A stretch of 64,000 bases of DNA from JACDAE01 sp963717195 (GTDB lineage Bacteria > Chloroflexota > Ktedonobacteria > Ktedonobacterales > Ktedonobacteraceae). Of this stretch, positions 25,655 to 35,169 are shown one piece after another; position 1 is the stretch's first letter, and every line of letters begins with the position of its first letter. The position numbers were made by a program, and so were the translations under genes. The notes under the pieces are model-generated. The model saw only the letters and a list, made by a program, of their open reading frames with translations, did no database searches and was not told the origin of the DNA. The stretch spans positions 1,116,001 through 1,180,000 of the forward strand of contig CAVQVR010000021.1 of the NCBI GenBank assembly GCA_963717195.1, in the 5' to 3' direction.

Positions 25655-27521
25655 ATGTTCGTCCGTCTTGTACGGAAGACAGCACTGTTGCTGCTCACCG
25701 CATCGCTGTTTGTTGTACTCACCCTCGGTTCTTTCATTGCTGTACGTACAACCCATGCCGCGTCCAGTGTGACTGTGAATGGCGCGACAAAGTACCAGGC
25801 TATTGATGGTTTTGGTATTTCAGAAGCGTTTGGACAGGCCGACGCTATAAAAAATGTCTCATCTACAAGCACTCAGCAACAGATGCTGGATCTGCTTTTC
25901 AATAAGTCGACCGGCGCGGGCTTCAGTATTTTGCGCAATTTGCTCCCCTCAGATGCAAATCATACCATTGAACCGACCGGACCAACCAGTCCGACCGCAA
26001 CGCCACAGTATACCTGGGATGGGAGTAGCTGGGGACAGGTCTGGCTTTCACAACAGGCCCAGAACTACGGCGTCAATCAGATTTATGGCGATGCCTGGAG
26101 CGCTCCGGGTTTCATGAAGACCAATGGCAATGAATCGAACGGTGGTACGCTCTGCGGCGCTCCAGGGGCCACCTGCACCAGTGGAGATTGGCGCCAGGCT
26201 TATGCAAATTACCTGTTGCAATATATCAAGGATTACCAGAGCGCAGGCGTTACGCTATCACATATTGGCTTCGTCAATGAGCCAAATCTGACAACGAGCT
26301 ATTCCAGCATGATTATGTCTCCTGCGCAGTCGGCTAATTTAGTTGATGTACTGGGACCAACATTAAAGGCTGCCGGGTTAAATACTCAGATCGTCTGTTG
26401 TGAACCAGAAGGCTGGAATTTAGCTCAGAGCTATGCAACCGGTATTACCAGCGACCCGGTGGCTAACTCTGTACGTTAATATTCTCTCCAGCCATGGATA
26501 TACCGCCGCGCCAACTTCTATCCTTACTGGAACGAATGGAAAGCACGTCTGGGAGACGGAATGGTCAACCTTTGATACCTGGAATCCTGCCTGGGATGAT
26601 AATAGCGATGCTTCTGGTTTCACATGGGCACAACACATTTATACCGGGTTGACATCCGCCAATCTGAGCGCCTTTCTCTACTGGTGGGGCGTTTCTAATG
26701 GTACCGATAACCAGGGGCTTATTCAACTCAATGGCACCACGGTCAACGTTGCGAAACGCCTCTGGGCCTTCGCCAACTATAGCCGTTTCGTGCGTCCCAG
26801 AGCCACACGTATCGGAGCTACCAGCGCTGATAGTAACCTGGAAACAACCGCTTATACCAATCGTGATGGCTCGACTGCTATTGTGGTGTTAAATACGGCC
26901 ACCAGTGATACAGCCGCTTCATTCGCGCTACAAAATACAAACGCTGTGAACGGAGCTTCAGTCATTCCTTATATTACCAATGCTACGAATAATACAGCTG
27001 CGCAGACGGCGTTAACCATGCAGAATGGCTCGTTTAGCGTAATCGTACCTGCTCGTTCGCTTGTCACGTATGTAATACCTGCGTCAGGTTCTGGTACCAC
27101 GCCAACTCCGACTTCTACGAAGACAGCAACGCCAACACCTGGTACTACCCCTACACCGACTCCTACGAAGACAGCAACACCAACTCCGACTCCTTCTACG
27201 ACCGCTGCCTGCAAGGTGAGCTATGCAGTTAATCAGTGGTCTGGTGGCTTCACTGCGAACCTTTCTCTTACTAATACTGGTACCAGCATGATCAATACCT
27301 GGACGCTTGCATTCACCTTCCCAGGTAATCAGCAGGTCACGCAGAGTTGGAATGGCGTTTTCTCACAGCAAGGAAATAAGGTGACCATTACGAAGGCCAG
27401 CTATAACGCTTCAATACCAGTGGGGGCGTCGGTCAATCCAGGCTTTAACGGTTCATGGAGTGGGAGCAATCCTGTGCCGACTGCGTTTACTCTTAATGGA
27501 TCTGTATGTGGTGTGTCATAG
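25655..27521 (+). CDS. Secreted GH30-family glycanase with CBM2, frame broken
   Basis: A signal peptide (MFVRLVRKTALLLLTASLFV..., cleavage near THAA) leads a GH30-like (xylanase/glucanase type) TIM barrel. It has IDGFGISEAFGQAD, GDAWSAPGFMKTNGN, acid/base Glu in HIGFVNEPNL and nucleophile Glu in VWETEWSTF. After the barrel and its side beta-domain come a Pro/Thr linker and a CBM2 module (CKVSYAVNQWSGGFTANLSL to NGSVC) for polysaccharide binding. One extra base near 26469 (ACTCTGTACG) splits the frame: the first half ends at 26479 and the second continues VNILSSHGY. About 621 residues when repaired. AAAGGAG precedes ATG 25655. Confidence 0.88.
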
Positions 27522-27570
27522 GTAGTGACATAATAAAGGCCCTCCATGGATATGCAAACGAGGAAACAGA

Positions 27571-28515
27571 ATGAACACATCATTACACCGCTCACTAGTG
27601 ACACGACTTGGGCACTTTCCAGAGCATCTACCGCTCGCCCCTACGTTTGGAGCGCAGAGCGACGACGGTATATATATACGCACACGTGTTACATATAAAG
27701 TAGAGCTGGATGAATATGTGCCTGCATGGTTGCTGACTCCCAAAGAGGCTGTGCCAGAGGGAGGATGGCCTGCCATTCTAGCGATACATCAGCATGGAGG
27801 GCAGTATGATCTGGGCAAATCTGAGCTGGTCGGGCTAAGCGGTGATCCTCAGTACGCCTATGGTCGGGAATTGTGTCAGAGAGGATATATGGTGCTGTGT
27901 CCCGATATGTTGTGCTTTGAGGAGCGACGACCAACTGAGGAGGAACGCAGCAGGAATGGAGGGCGGCTGGATGGGTTTGGTTATGAACGCTTCGAATTTA
28001 CAAAGCGGCTTGTGAATGGTTCCTGCTTGCAGACGAAGTATCTACACGATCTCTCCTGCGCTCTGGACCTGCTCACCTCACTACCAAACGTCAACAGTAC
28101 ACGTCTGGGAGTGATCGGGCACTCGCTAGGAGGGCAGGAGACGTTATGGCTGACATGGTATGATCCACGCGTGACGGCAGCCGTTTCTTCGTGCGGATTT
28201 AGCTTGCTGCGTACTATTCTACGCGATGGTATTAACCATAACTTTGCCCTCTATGTGCCGGACATGCTGGCTGTGGGTGATATAGATGCGCTGGTAGCGG
28301 AACTGGCACCGCGTCCTTTTTTGCTGACCGCTGGCGAGAATGATTCTATCTTTCCTATAGATGGAGTACATTCCGTGGTTGAGCATGCACATCAGGCTTA
28401 TGTTCAGCAGAATGTGCCTGACCGCTTCAGAGCTATCATTTTTTCAGGAGGACATAGTTTTCCTGCTGAAGTGAAGGCGCAAGCGTATGCGTTTCTTGAT
28501 CGCTGGCTCAAGTAG
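27571..28515 (+). CDS. Alpha/beta hydrolase, dienelactone-hydrolase/acetylxylan-esterase-like
   Basis: A 314-residue cytosolic hydrolase (no signal peptide). Nucleophile elbow GVIGHSLGGQET (Ser about residue 190), oxyanion region AILAIHQHGGQ, acid Asp probably in TAGENDSIFP and His in FSGGHSFP. The PAWLLTPKE.V..GGWPAIL start resembles the abhydrolase_7/DLH group common in polysaccharide loci, where it often removes ester groups. ATG 27571 is preceded by ACGAGGAAACAG, 49 bp after the GH30 gene, so the two are probably cotranscribed. Substrate unknown. Confidence 0.82.
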   Translation: MNTSLHRSLVTRLGHFPEHLPLAPTFGAQSDDGIYIRTRVTYKVELDEYVPAWLLTPKEAVPEGGWPAILAIHQHGGQYDLGKSELVGLSGDPQYAYGRELCQRGYMVLCPDMLCFEERRPTEEERSRNGGRLDGFGYERFEFTKRLVNGSCLQTKYLHDLSCALDLLTSLPNVNSTRLGVIGHSLGGQETLWLTWYDPRVTAAVSSCGFSLLRTILRDGINHNFALYVPDMLAVGDIDALVAELAPRPFLLTAGENDSIFPIDGVHSVVEHAHQAYVQQNVPDRFRAIIFSGGHSFPAEVKAQAYAFLDRWLK

Positions 28516-28682
28516 CTTATTTTGATTGGGTGCGCTGGTAGGAATTATTTCTATTCAGCTTGCCTGCATCTTTCTTTTGTGTTAGATTTTGTAAAGTAAT
28601 ACAAAAAATATTTTTCGTATTTTTACAAATCGTTACACACAGTGATAATAGCAAAGGAGGTGTTATAAAAGATTGCAATAGT

Positions 28683-28748
28683 AGAGAAGAGACATGATGC
28701 CTCGCAACAGCGAGGTAGAGGTGCTTTGCCTCCCTTCATAGTTCTCTT
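28683..28748 (+). promoter_or_regulatory. Structured 5' leader of the first GH28 gene (three-way-junction-like)
   Basis: A closing stem is formed by GAGAAGAGACATGA (28684-28697) with TCATAGTTCTC (28736-28746). Inside are two hairpins: CCTCGC-AACA-GCGAGG (28700-28715) and GAGG-N7-CCTC (28718-28732). It lies 60-120 bp before the coding start. An AAAGGAGGT at 28654-28662 precedes it without a gene, as in the PL1 leaders at 43.3 and 44.0 kb. The rest of the 28516-28809 spacer is A/T-rich with no gene. Could be a regulatory RNA or a mRNA-stabilising element. Confidence 0.5.
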
Positions 28749-28809
28749 CCGATGATACATTGGTGAATATAGCTGCTACAATTAATTAGGAAGGAATGTG
28801 TGTCATTTT

Positions 28810-30090
28810 ATGGAGAAGATGACTATCAAACGTCATGGTGGACGTAGTATTGCCCTTTCAGGAATCGTCGGTCTGGCTATAATTGGTTTCTTTGTCGTGC
28901 ATGCAGGTGTAAACACTGTGGGAGCAGTGCGTGCCGCAACCACTTGCAATGTCAAAACCTACGGAGCAACGGGCAATGGGAGCACAAAGGATACCACCGC
29001 CATTCAAAATGCTATTAATGCCTGTAGCGGTGGGGGCACCGTGGATTTCCCGAGCGGCAAGTACCTGACTGCACCACTCTTCTTATTGAAGAACAACATT
29101 ACATTGGATATCGAGAGTGGCGCTACTATCCTCGGCTCAACAACGACCTCCGATTACACGGTGAAGAGCGGCGAGAAGGTCGATACGACCACCCTCGCGT
29201 TGATCAATTCGGATGGCGTCAGCGGCATCACGATTACTGGTGGTGGGGTCATTAATGGACAGGGGGCTTCCTGGTGGGCATCCGGGTCTGCTGCTGGCAA
29301 TCGACCGCGCCTGGTGGAAATCGCCTACGGAAGCACTATCACGGTGAGCGATGTTACGCTTGAGAATGCCGGAGCCATGCACCTGTTTTTGAAGGGCACA
29401 AGTAATGTCACGGTGAATGGGATTACGATCAGTTCGCCATCTAACTCACCGAATACCGACGGCATCGATCCTGCCTCTTCTACGAACGTGACCATCGAGA
29501 ATAGCACCATCAGCGATGGCGATGATAATATTGCCATTAAAGCTCAGTACGCTGGTCAGCCGAGTTCGGCAATTACGATTAAGAACTGTACGTTTGGCAG
29601 CGGGCATGGCTTGTCGATTGGGAATGACCTGGGTGGTGGGGTGAGTGGGGTTACGGTGTCAAACGTGACCTTTAATGGAACCACCAATGGCCTGCGCATT
29701 AAATCCACGCGTACGACGGGTGGCAATATATCGGGGGTTACCTATACGGGTGTGACGATGACGAATGTGGAATACCCCATCTGGTTCTCAGGCTATTATC
29801 CGCACATTCCCAGCTCGGATTCGGCCCAACCTATCACCGCTAACACACCTTATTACTCCAACATTACGGTGAATAATCTTACCGCTACCGGGGCTAGCGC
29901 TGCTGGCTATATTGTGGGGGTGCCTGAGAAGCCATTTACCGGCATCACCCTCAATGCCGTGAAGATTACAGCGAAGACGGGGTTAGAGGTGAGGAATGCT
30001 GCTGTGACTGTCACTGGCGGAACGGCGATGACAGTTTCCAGCGGTAGTGGATACATCATTCAATCGGGTGGGAGTGTGACAACGAAGTAA
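28810..30090 (+). CDS. Secreted GH28 polygalacturonase (copy 1)
   Basis: About 426 residues with a signal peptide (IALSGIVGLAIIGFFVVHAG.., cut near VRAA). A right-handed beta-helix. The GH28 active-site quartet is complete: NTDGID, GDDNIAIK, SGHGLSIG and the RIKS arginine/lysine. It hydrolyses alpha-1,4-polygalacturonate. The start is uncertain: ATG 28810 (MEKMTIKRHGG), ATG 28822 or GTG 28798. The protein is about 96% identical by eye to the minus-strand copy at 51.2-52.5 kb, with long exact DNA runs, so the duplication or gene conversion is recent. Confidence 0.93.
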   Translation: MEKMTIKRHGGRSIALSGIVGLAIIGFFVVHAGVNTVGAVRAATTCNVKTYGATGNGSTKDTTAIQNAINACSGGGTVDFPSGKYLTAPLFLLKNNITLDIESGATILGSTTTSDYTVKSGEKVDTTTLALINSDGVSGITITGGGVINGQGASWWASGSAAGNRPRLVEIAYGSTITVSDVTLENAGAMHLFLKGTSNVTVNGITISSPSNSPNTDGIDPASSTNVTIENSTISDGDDNIAIKAQYAGQPSSAITIKNCTFGSGHGLSIGNDLGGGVSGVTVSNVTFNGTTNGLRIKSTRTTGGNISGVTYTGVTMTNVEYPIWFSGYYPHIPSSDSAQPITANTPYYSNITVNNLTATGASAAGYIVGVPEKPFTGITLNAVKITAKTGLEVRNAAVTVTGGTAMTVSSGSGYIIQSGGSVTTK

Positions 30091-30191
30091 GATCGTCATG
30101 TCAATCTAGTCAGCGTGAAAGGCATTGGCGAGATCGGGAACATTGATCGGCAATCATTGCTAACGCAGGGATCTCCTCCTTACGGGGGAAT

Positions 30192-30412
30192 CTTGAGTAG
30201 GGGCGTTCCCCTTGTGGCATCCGTTGATACTAATTGGGGATGTAGGGGCCGCATTTATGCCGCCCAGGAGCGTCCGGTGCATTGAACAAACCACTCGCTC
30301 CTGGGCGGCATAAATGCGGCCCCTACATCCCCGCGGTCCCGATGCGATTTCTTCATTTAGTATTAACGCATTCCCCTTGTGGGCATCCACAAGGAGAATG
30401 CCCCTTCTCAAG
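30192..30412. repeat. Nested palindromic repeat with perfect 37-bp arms
   Basis: Inner arms 30236-30272 and 30296-30332 are exact reverse complements (37 bp, 23-bp loop) containing GTAGGGGCCGCATTTATG. Outside them GTTGATACTAA/TTAGTATTAAC and CTTGAGTAGGGGCGTTCCCC-type arms also pair imperfectly out to 30412. The element fills most of the 400-bp spacer between GH28 and PL1 and shares the TAGGGGC/GCCCCTA core with the repeats at 32.0 and 33.6 kb. Probably a non-autonomous mobile repeat and perhaps also a bidirectional terminator. Confidence 0.7.
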
Positions 30413-30490
30413 TCCACTAGCATTTAACGAAGAGACGCCCGGCTACATATGATCAATATGCAGCCGGGCGTTTAAGCAACTGTATCGCTA

Positions 30491-31876
30491 CTAAAAGTGA
30501 CTTGTGAGGGGACCACCTACTCCTGCGTAGCGCTCTATTAGCTCTGGTACACGCGAGGTAGGATCGATATGGAGGTAGTACGTTGGCGTCCAGCCCACGT
30601 TTCCACTGAGGGTGGGAGTATTAATCGCATTGTAGGCAGCCAGCAAGTCAACTGGTTTTCCATTAACAAGGTCACCCTCGGTATGGATCGCCGTACCATT
30701 GTAATACCCAATGACATTGCCCACGAGGAAGCCTGCGGGAAGCCGATAGTAATTGTTCTGGGCATAGATCTGGGAATCTATTCCAACGCCGAGGGCATAT
30801 AGAAAATTGGGGTTTTTTCCCTCGTTGTAGTAGTTGTCATAAACGTTGACCTGGCCGAAGCGCACGCGCGGCAGTCGTTCGACAGTATTCTCGAATTCGT
30901 TGTGATGTATCGTGACGCGAAGCTTGCCAGTATCGGAGGTCAAACTATCGGATGAGCCGATGAGCATGGTTTTATCATGGTTGAGGAAGCGGTTCCACGA
31001 GACGGTAACGAGGTCAGCACCCTTGGTGATGTCACATTCTCCATCGTGTTGTTCGAAGATGCGACCAAAGTAGGTAGGTTCTGAACTGTCGGGCTGCTTT
31101 CCATCAGTGAAGGTGTTGTGGTCGATCCACACATGTGTTGAGTTGTTGAGAATGGAGACGTTGTCGTACGCGGAGTTCCAGTTGCCAGTGGCCCCATCGG
31201 TCGGATCCCATTGTGGGAAGCAGTCGGAGGCGTTCTCGAATTTGAGATTGCGAATAATGACGTTGTTCACATTCTTGACCATGAAGTTAGCGCCAATCAC
31301 GTGAGCATCATCTCCAACTCCGACAATCGTCGTATTCGACGGAATGTAGATCTGAACGGACTTTCCCTGATTGAGTTGGGAGGCATGGCGAGCGGTTTCC
31401 AGCGGACCACTCGGCACCGACGTGCGACCCCATACAGCTGGATCATAGGCGGCGAGGTAGGCGCTGAGCGTGTAGCCATCCAGAGCATAGTCAGCACAGG
31501 TCAACATCTTGCCTGTAGCGTCCTGGTTGCCGTAGATGGTGCCTTTGATATAGACGATCTTCGGAGTCGCGTCGATACCTTTGTTGTCGCCACCGAGCGC
31601 CTGTACGAGCTGTGCGCGGGTGCTGACGACGTACACATTCGCAGCAGCAGCAGTAGAGCCACCCGTAGTTCCGCCTGTGGCTGCCGCCCAACCATCGTTT
31701 GCAGGCAAGGCCTGGTAACCACCATCCAGGTCTATGTGCTCGTTACTAGTGCTAGCGCCAGCGTCTGCAGCGTCAGCGGTCCCTCCGTTGAACACAAAAC
31801 CTGTACTCAGAAAGAGCAGAGTGAACAGTGTAATCCCAATAAAGATCAATGAACGCTTTTTGGAAATAGAGCGCAT
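30491..31876 (-). CDS. Secreted PL1 pectate lyase (minus-strand copy A)
   Basis: A 461-residue lyase starting at ATG 31876 (GGAGG nine bases ahead), MRSISKKRSLIFIGITLFTL with Sec signal. Beta-helix PL1 features: VWIDHNTF, DGECDITKGADLVTVSWNRF (calcium-site Asp), and catalytic arginine in RLPRVRFGQVNVYDNYY. It cuts alpha-1,4-galacturonan by beta-elimination with Ca2+. It is the last of three tandem paralogues on this strand, reading leftwards. The mature region begins at ALPANDGWAAATGGTTGG, which recurs in copies B and C. Confidence 0.92.
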   Translation of the reverse strand: MRSISKKRSLIFIGITLFTLLFLSTGFVFNGGTADAADAGASTSNEHIDLDGGYQALPANDGWAAATGGTTGGSTAAAANVYVVSTRAQLVQALGGDNKGIDATPKIVYIKGTIYGNQDATGKMLTCADYALDGYTLSAYLAAYDPAVWGRTSVPSGPLETARHASQLNQGKSVQIYIPSNTTIVGVGDDAHVIGANFMVKNVNNVIIRNLKFENASDCFPQWDPTDGATGNWNSAYDNVSILNNSTHVWIDHNTFTDGKQPDSSEPTYFGRIFEQHDGECDITKGADLVTVSWNRFLNHDKTMLIGSSDSLTSDTGKLRVTIHHNEFENTVERLPRVRFGQVNVYDNYYNEGKNPNFLYALGVGIDSQIYAQNNYYRLPAGFLVGNVIGYYNGTAIHTEGDLVNGKPVDLLAAYNAINTPTLSGNVGWTPTYYLHIDPTSRVPELIERYAGVGGPLTSHF

Positions 31877-31906
31877 ATCTTTGTTCCTCCATCCCTGGAT
31901 GAACGG

Positions 31907-31952
31907 AGAAGATGCAGATGTAGACATATGCTACATTTTTTTATCTTCTCTA
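31907..31952 (-). promoter_or_regulatory. Leader/operator palindrome upstream of PL1 copy A
   Basis: ATGTAG-N7-CTACAT (31918-31936) is nested in AGAAGAT/ATCTTCT outer arms, 30-75 bp before the start codon on the minus strand. A comparable structure lies before copy C at 35.2 kb. It could be a DNA operator or a mRNA 5' hairpin. Confidence 0.5.
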
Positions 31953-32009
31953 ACAGTAAGAAATAAGTGAGAGAATTTTTGGGGCTCCCTCCTTGTGAGG
32001 GAAACGCTC

Positions 32010-32110
32010 AGGAACAGGATAGGGGCGTCACCTTGCGTGCGCTCGCTCCCCCCAATGAACTCGTTCCTGGCATGGGTGCGCCCGTAAAGTGACGCCCTAT
32101 CCTGTTCCCT
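32010..32110. repeat. Inverted repeat with 22-bp arms between PL1 copies A and B
   Basis: AGGAACAGGATAGGGGCGTC and following bases (32010-32031) pair with GACGCCCTATCCTGTTCC and neighbours (32089-32110) with one or two mismatches. The inner part contains CCTTGCGTGCGC, also found in the 33.6-kb repeat. It fills the spacer between copy B's stop and copy A's start. Confidence 0.65.
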
Positions 32111-32165
32111 GGACTTTTATTATGTTGTCAAATTCTGCGAACCACTCGAAGTGGTTGTGCGCCGA

Positions 32166-33548
32166 TTAGAAATGGCTCGTGAGTGGGCCTCCGGGTCCTG
32201 CATAGTCCATTACAAGATCTGGAACCTGCTGTGCAGGAACGATATGAAGGTAGTATGTCGGGATCCAACCCACGTTTCCACTAAGAGTAGTAGCAGCCGG
32301 GTTGAAGGCATTGTAGTCGTTCAGCAAATTGTCTGGCTTTCCGTTCACAACGTCGCCCTCAGTATGGATCATAGTGCCGCCCCAATACTTGATGATGTCG
32401 GCGGAAGGGAAGCCTTCAGGAATCTTATAGTAATTGTTTTGGTCGTAGATCTGGGAGAATACTCCAACGCCGAGAGAATATAAGAAACCAGCATTCCCTG
32501 AGTCGTGGTAGTAATTATTGTAGACGTGGACCTGACCAAAACGTACACGTGGTGCCCGCTCGATCGTGTTCGAGAATTCGTTGTCGTTGAGTGTTACATG
32601 AAGCTTGCCGGTGTCAACGGTCGAGGTATCTGATGAGCCGATAAGCATGATTTTATCGTGATCAAGGAAGCGGTTCCACGAGACGGTAACATAATCAGCA
32701 CCCTTGGTGATATCGCATTCACCATCATGTTGCTCGAATATGCGACCGAAGTAGAGCGGTTCTGAGCTATCGGGCTGTTTGCCATCGGTGAAAGAATTGT
32801 GGTCGACCCAGACATGCGTTGAGTTGTTGAGAATAGATAGGTTGTCAAACGCAGAGTTCCAGTTGCCAACTGCGGTATCGGTCGGATCCCACTGGGGGAA
32901 GCAGTCGGAGGCGTTTTCGAAGGCGAGATTGCGAATGATGACGTTGTTCACGTTTTTAACCATGAAGTTAGCACCAATTATGTGAGCGCCATCATCACCT
33001 AATCCGATGATCGTTGTGTTCGATGGAATGTAGATCTGAACATAACTGCCCTGGTTGAGTTCGGAGGCATGGCGAGCATCCTCCAGAGGGCCACTCGGCT
33101 TTTGCGTAGTGCCCCACACGGCTGGATTATAGGCAGCCATATAGGCACTGAGCGTGTAGCCATCCAGGGCGTAGTCGGCACAAGTCAACATCTTGCCTGT
33201 AGCGTCCTGGTTGCCGTAGATGGTGCCTTTGATATAGACGATCTTCGGAGTCGCGTCGATACCTTTGTTGTCGCCACCAAGCGCCTGGACAAGTTGTGCA
33301 CGGGTGCTGACGGTGTACACATTTGCGGGAGCGGCAGCAGAGCCACCTGTTGTCCCACCAGTGGCAGCCGCCCACCCATCGTTGGCAGGTAGTGGCAGGC
33401 GACCAGCAGCCTGCATATTTTGCGTACTGGCTGTTACTGCTGCATGAGTAACATTTGACTTAAAAACAAAACCTGTGCTTAGAGAGAGCAGAGCGAACAG
33501 TGTAATCCCAATAAAGATCAATGAACGCTTTTTGGAAATAGAGCGCAT
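32166..33548 (-). CDS. Secreted PL1 pectate lyase (minus-strand copy B)
   Basis: 460 residues, N-terminus MRSISKKRSLIFIGITLFAL almost identical to copy A. PL1 motifs VWVDHNSF, DGECDITKGADYVTVSWNRF, ERAPRVRFGQVHVYNNYY. GGAGG lies nine bases before ATG 33548. No copy of the palindrome seen before copies A and C lies upstream. A palindromic repeat occupies that place instead, so regulation may differ or the insertion may have displaced the site. Confidence 0.92.
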   Translation of the reverse strand: MRSISKKRSLIFIGITLFALLSLSTGFVFKSNVTHAAVTASTQNMQAAGRLPLPANDGWAAATGGTTGGSAAAPANVYTVSTRAQLVQALGGDNKGIDATPKIVYIKGTIYGNQDATGKMLTCADYALDGYTLSAYMAAYNPAVWGTTQKPSGPLEDARHASELNQGSYVQIYIPSNTTIIGLGDDGAHIIGANFMVKNVNNVIIRNLAFENASDCFPQWDPTDTAVGNWNSAFDNLSILNNSTHVWVDHNSFTDGKQPDSSEPLYFGRIFEQHDGECDITKGADYVTVSWNRFLDHDKIMLIGSSDTSTVDTGKLHVTLNDNEFSNTIERAPRVRFGQVHVYNNYYHDSGNAGFLYSLGVGVFSQIYDQNNYYKIPEGFPSADIIKYWGGTMIHTEGDVVNGKPDNLLNDYNAFNPAATTLSGNVGWIPTYYLHIVPAQQVPDLVMDYAGPGGPLTSHF

Positions 33549-33571
33549 ATTTTTGTTCCTCCATCTTTAAA

Positions 33572-33686
33572 AAATATTCGTAGGGGCGTTACCTTGCGTG
33601 CGCCTGCGTCCCACCTTGCGTGCGCCCGTGTCCCGATGAACTCTGTCCCTGGCAAAGGGCGCAAGGTGATGCCCCTACGAATATTT
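33572..33686. repeat. Inverted repeat with 27-bp arms between PL1 copies B and C
   Basis: AAATATTCGTAGGGGCGTTA plus CCTTGCG (33572-33598) pairs with its near reverse complement at 33660-33686 (one or two mismatches). The loop holds a second CACCTTGCGTGCGCC unit directly after the first. Same family as 32.0 kb by the TAGGGGC core and CCTTGCGTGCGC. It lies immediately 5' of copy B. Confidence 0.7.
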
Positions 33687-33761
33687 CCCACAAAGGGATG
33701 CGGACAGGTTGTATATTAACGATTAGTATGCAACCTGCTGTTTAAGCAACAATGAGAGTTA

Positions 33762-35141
33762 TTAAATTTCTGTAAGGGTATGCCCTGTACCCGCATTATT
33801 TTCTACACGAGTTGGCACGAGACTGGTGGCAACAATCGTGTTGTAGTACGTTGGTGTCCAGCCAACGCTTGTACTGAGTTTGGGACTGTTGACGGCGTTG
33901 TAAGCCGTCACCGGGTTAACCGCACTTCCGTTGACGATGTCTCCTGTACTATAGATCCTGGTGCCACTGTAGACCTTGATGATATTAGCGGCAGAAAGGT
34001 TAGAGGCAAGCTGGAAGTAGTTGTTCTGATCGTAGATCTGGGAATTTATACCGACGCCGAGGGCGTACTGCATTGCAGGATTGGCACCCTGGTTGTAATA
34101 GTTATTGTAGACGTGGACCTGACCAAAGCGTACTCGGGGTGTCCGTTCGAGAGTGCCATTGAATTCGTTGTTGCTTATGGTAACCCGAAGTTTGCCAGCA
34201 TCGGAGGTCAAACTATCGGATGAGCCGATGAGCATGGTTTTGTCATGGTTGAGGAAGCGGTTCCACGAGACGGTGACGAGGTCGGCACCCTTGGTGATGT
34301 CGCATTCGCCATCATGTTGCTCATAGAGACGACCGAAGTACGTGGGCTCCGAGCTGTCGGGCTGGTTCGCATCAGTGAAGAGATTGTGGTCGATCCACAC
34401 ATGTGTTGAGTTGTTGAGGATGGATATGTTGTCAAACGCAGAGTTCCAGTTGCCAGTGGCCCCATCGGTTGGATCCCATTGTGGGAAGCAGTCGGAGGCG
34501 TTCTCGAAATTGAGGTTGCGAATGATGACATTGTTGGCACTCTTGACCATGAAATTGGCGCCAATTACGTTGGCATTATTACCAATCCCGACAATCGTTG
34601 TGTTCGACGGAATGTAGATCTCAACGCTTGCAGCCTGCTTGTTTTCAGATGCCGCACGAGCGCTTTCTTGCGGTCCACTCGGCTTTTTTGAGCGTCCCCA
34701 CACTGACGGGTTATAGGCTGCAAGGTAGGCACTGAGCGAGTAGCCACCCGTAACGTAACTGGAACAGCTCAACATGTTACCCGAGTTGTCCTGGTTACCG
34801 TAAATAGTGCCACTGATATAGATAATCTTTGGTGTACTGTTAGTACTCTTGGCACCACCAAGATCCTGTACGAGCTGTGCGCGGGTGGTGACCGTGTACA
34901 CATTGGCAGAGGTAGCCGTGGAACCACCCGTCGTCCCGCCACTGGCCGCAGCCCAGCCATCATTCGCAGGCAGAACCTGGTGACCAGGGTCAGGACTGGT
35001 GGCTTTGGAAGTGTTAGTGTTTGCTGATGCTGCTTGTGCTGAAGAACCTGACCTGAAAGCAAATCCTATGCTTAGAGCGAACAGGGCCAGTAGTGTGATT
35101 CCGACAAAGATCACCGAACGTTTTTTGGAACTAGCATGCAT
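33762..35141 (-). CDS. Secreted PL1 pectate lyase (minus-strand copy C)
   Basis: 459 residues, MHASSKKRSVIFVGITLLAL signal, first gene of the minus-strand trio in reading order. PL1 motifs VWIDHNLF, DGECDITKGADLVTVSWNRF and RTPRVRFGQVHVYNNYY are intact, so it should be active. GGAG lies ten bases before ATG 35141. More diverged from copies A and B than those are from each other. Confidence 0.92.
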   Translation of the reverse strand: MHASSKKRSVIFVGITLLALFALSIGFAFRSGSSAQAASANTNTSKATSPDPGHQVLPANDGWAAASGGTTGGSTATSANVYTVTTRAQLVQDLGGAKSTNSTPKIIYISGTIYGNQDNSGNMLSCSSYVTGGYSLSAYLAAYNPSVWGRSKKPSGPQESARAASENKQAASVEIYIPSNTTIVGIGNNANVIGANFMVKSANNVIIRNLNFENASDCFPQWDPTDGATGNWNSAFDNISILNNSTHVWIDHNLFTDANQPDSSEPTYFGRLYEQHDGECDITKGADLVTVSWNRFLNHDKTMLIGSSDSLTSDAGKLRVTISNNEFNGTLERTPRVRFGQVHVYNNYYNQGANPAMQYALGVGINSQIYDQNNYFQLASNLSAANIIKVYSGTRIYSTGDIVNGSAVNPVTAYNAVNSPKLSTSVGWTPTYYNTIVATSLVPTRVENNAGTGHTLTEI

Positions 35142-35169
35142 AGAAGTATATCTCCATCCCTGGATTAAC

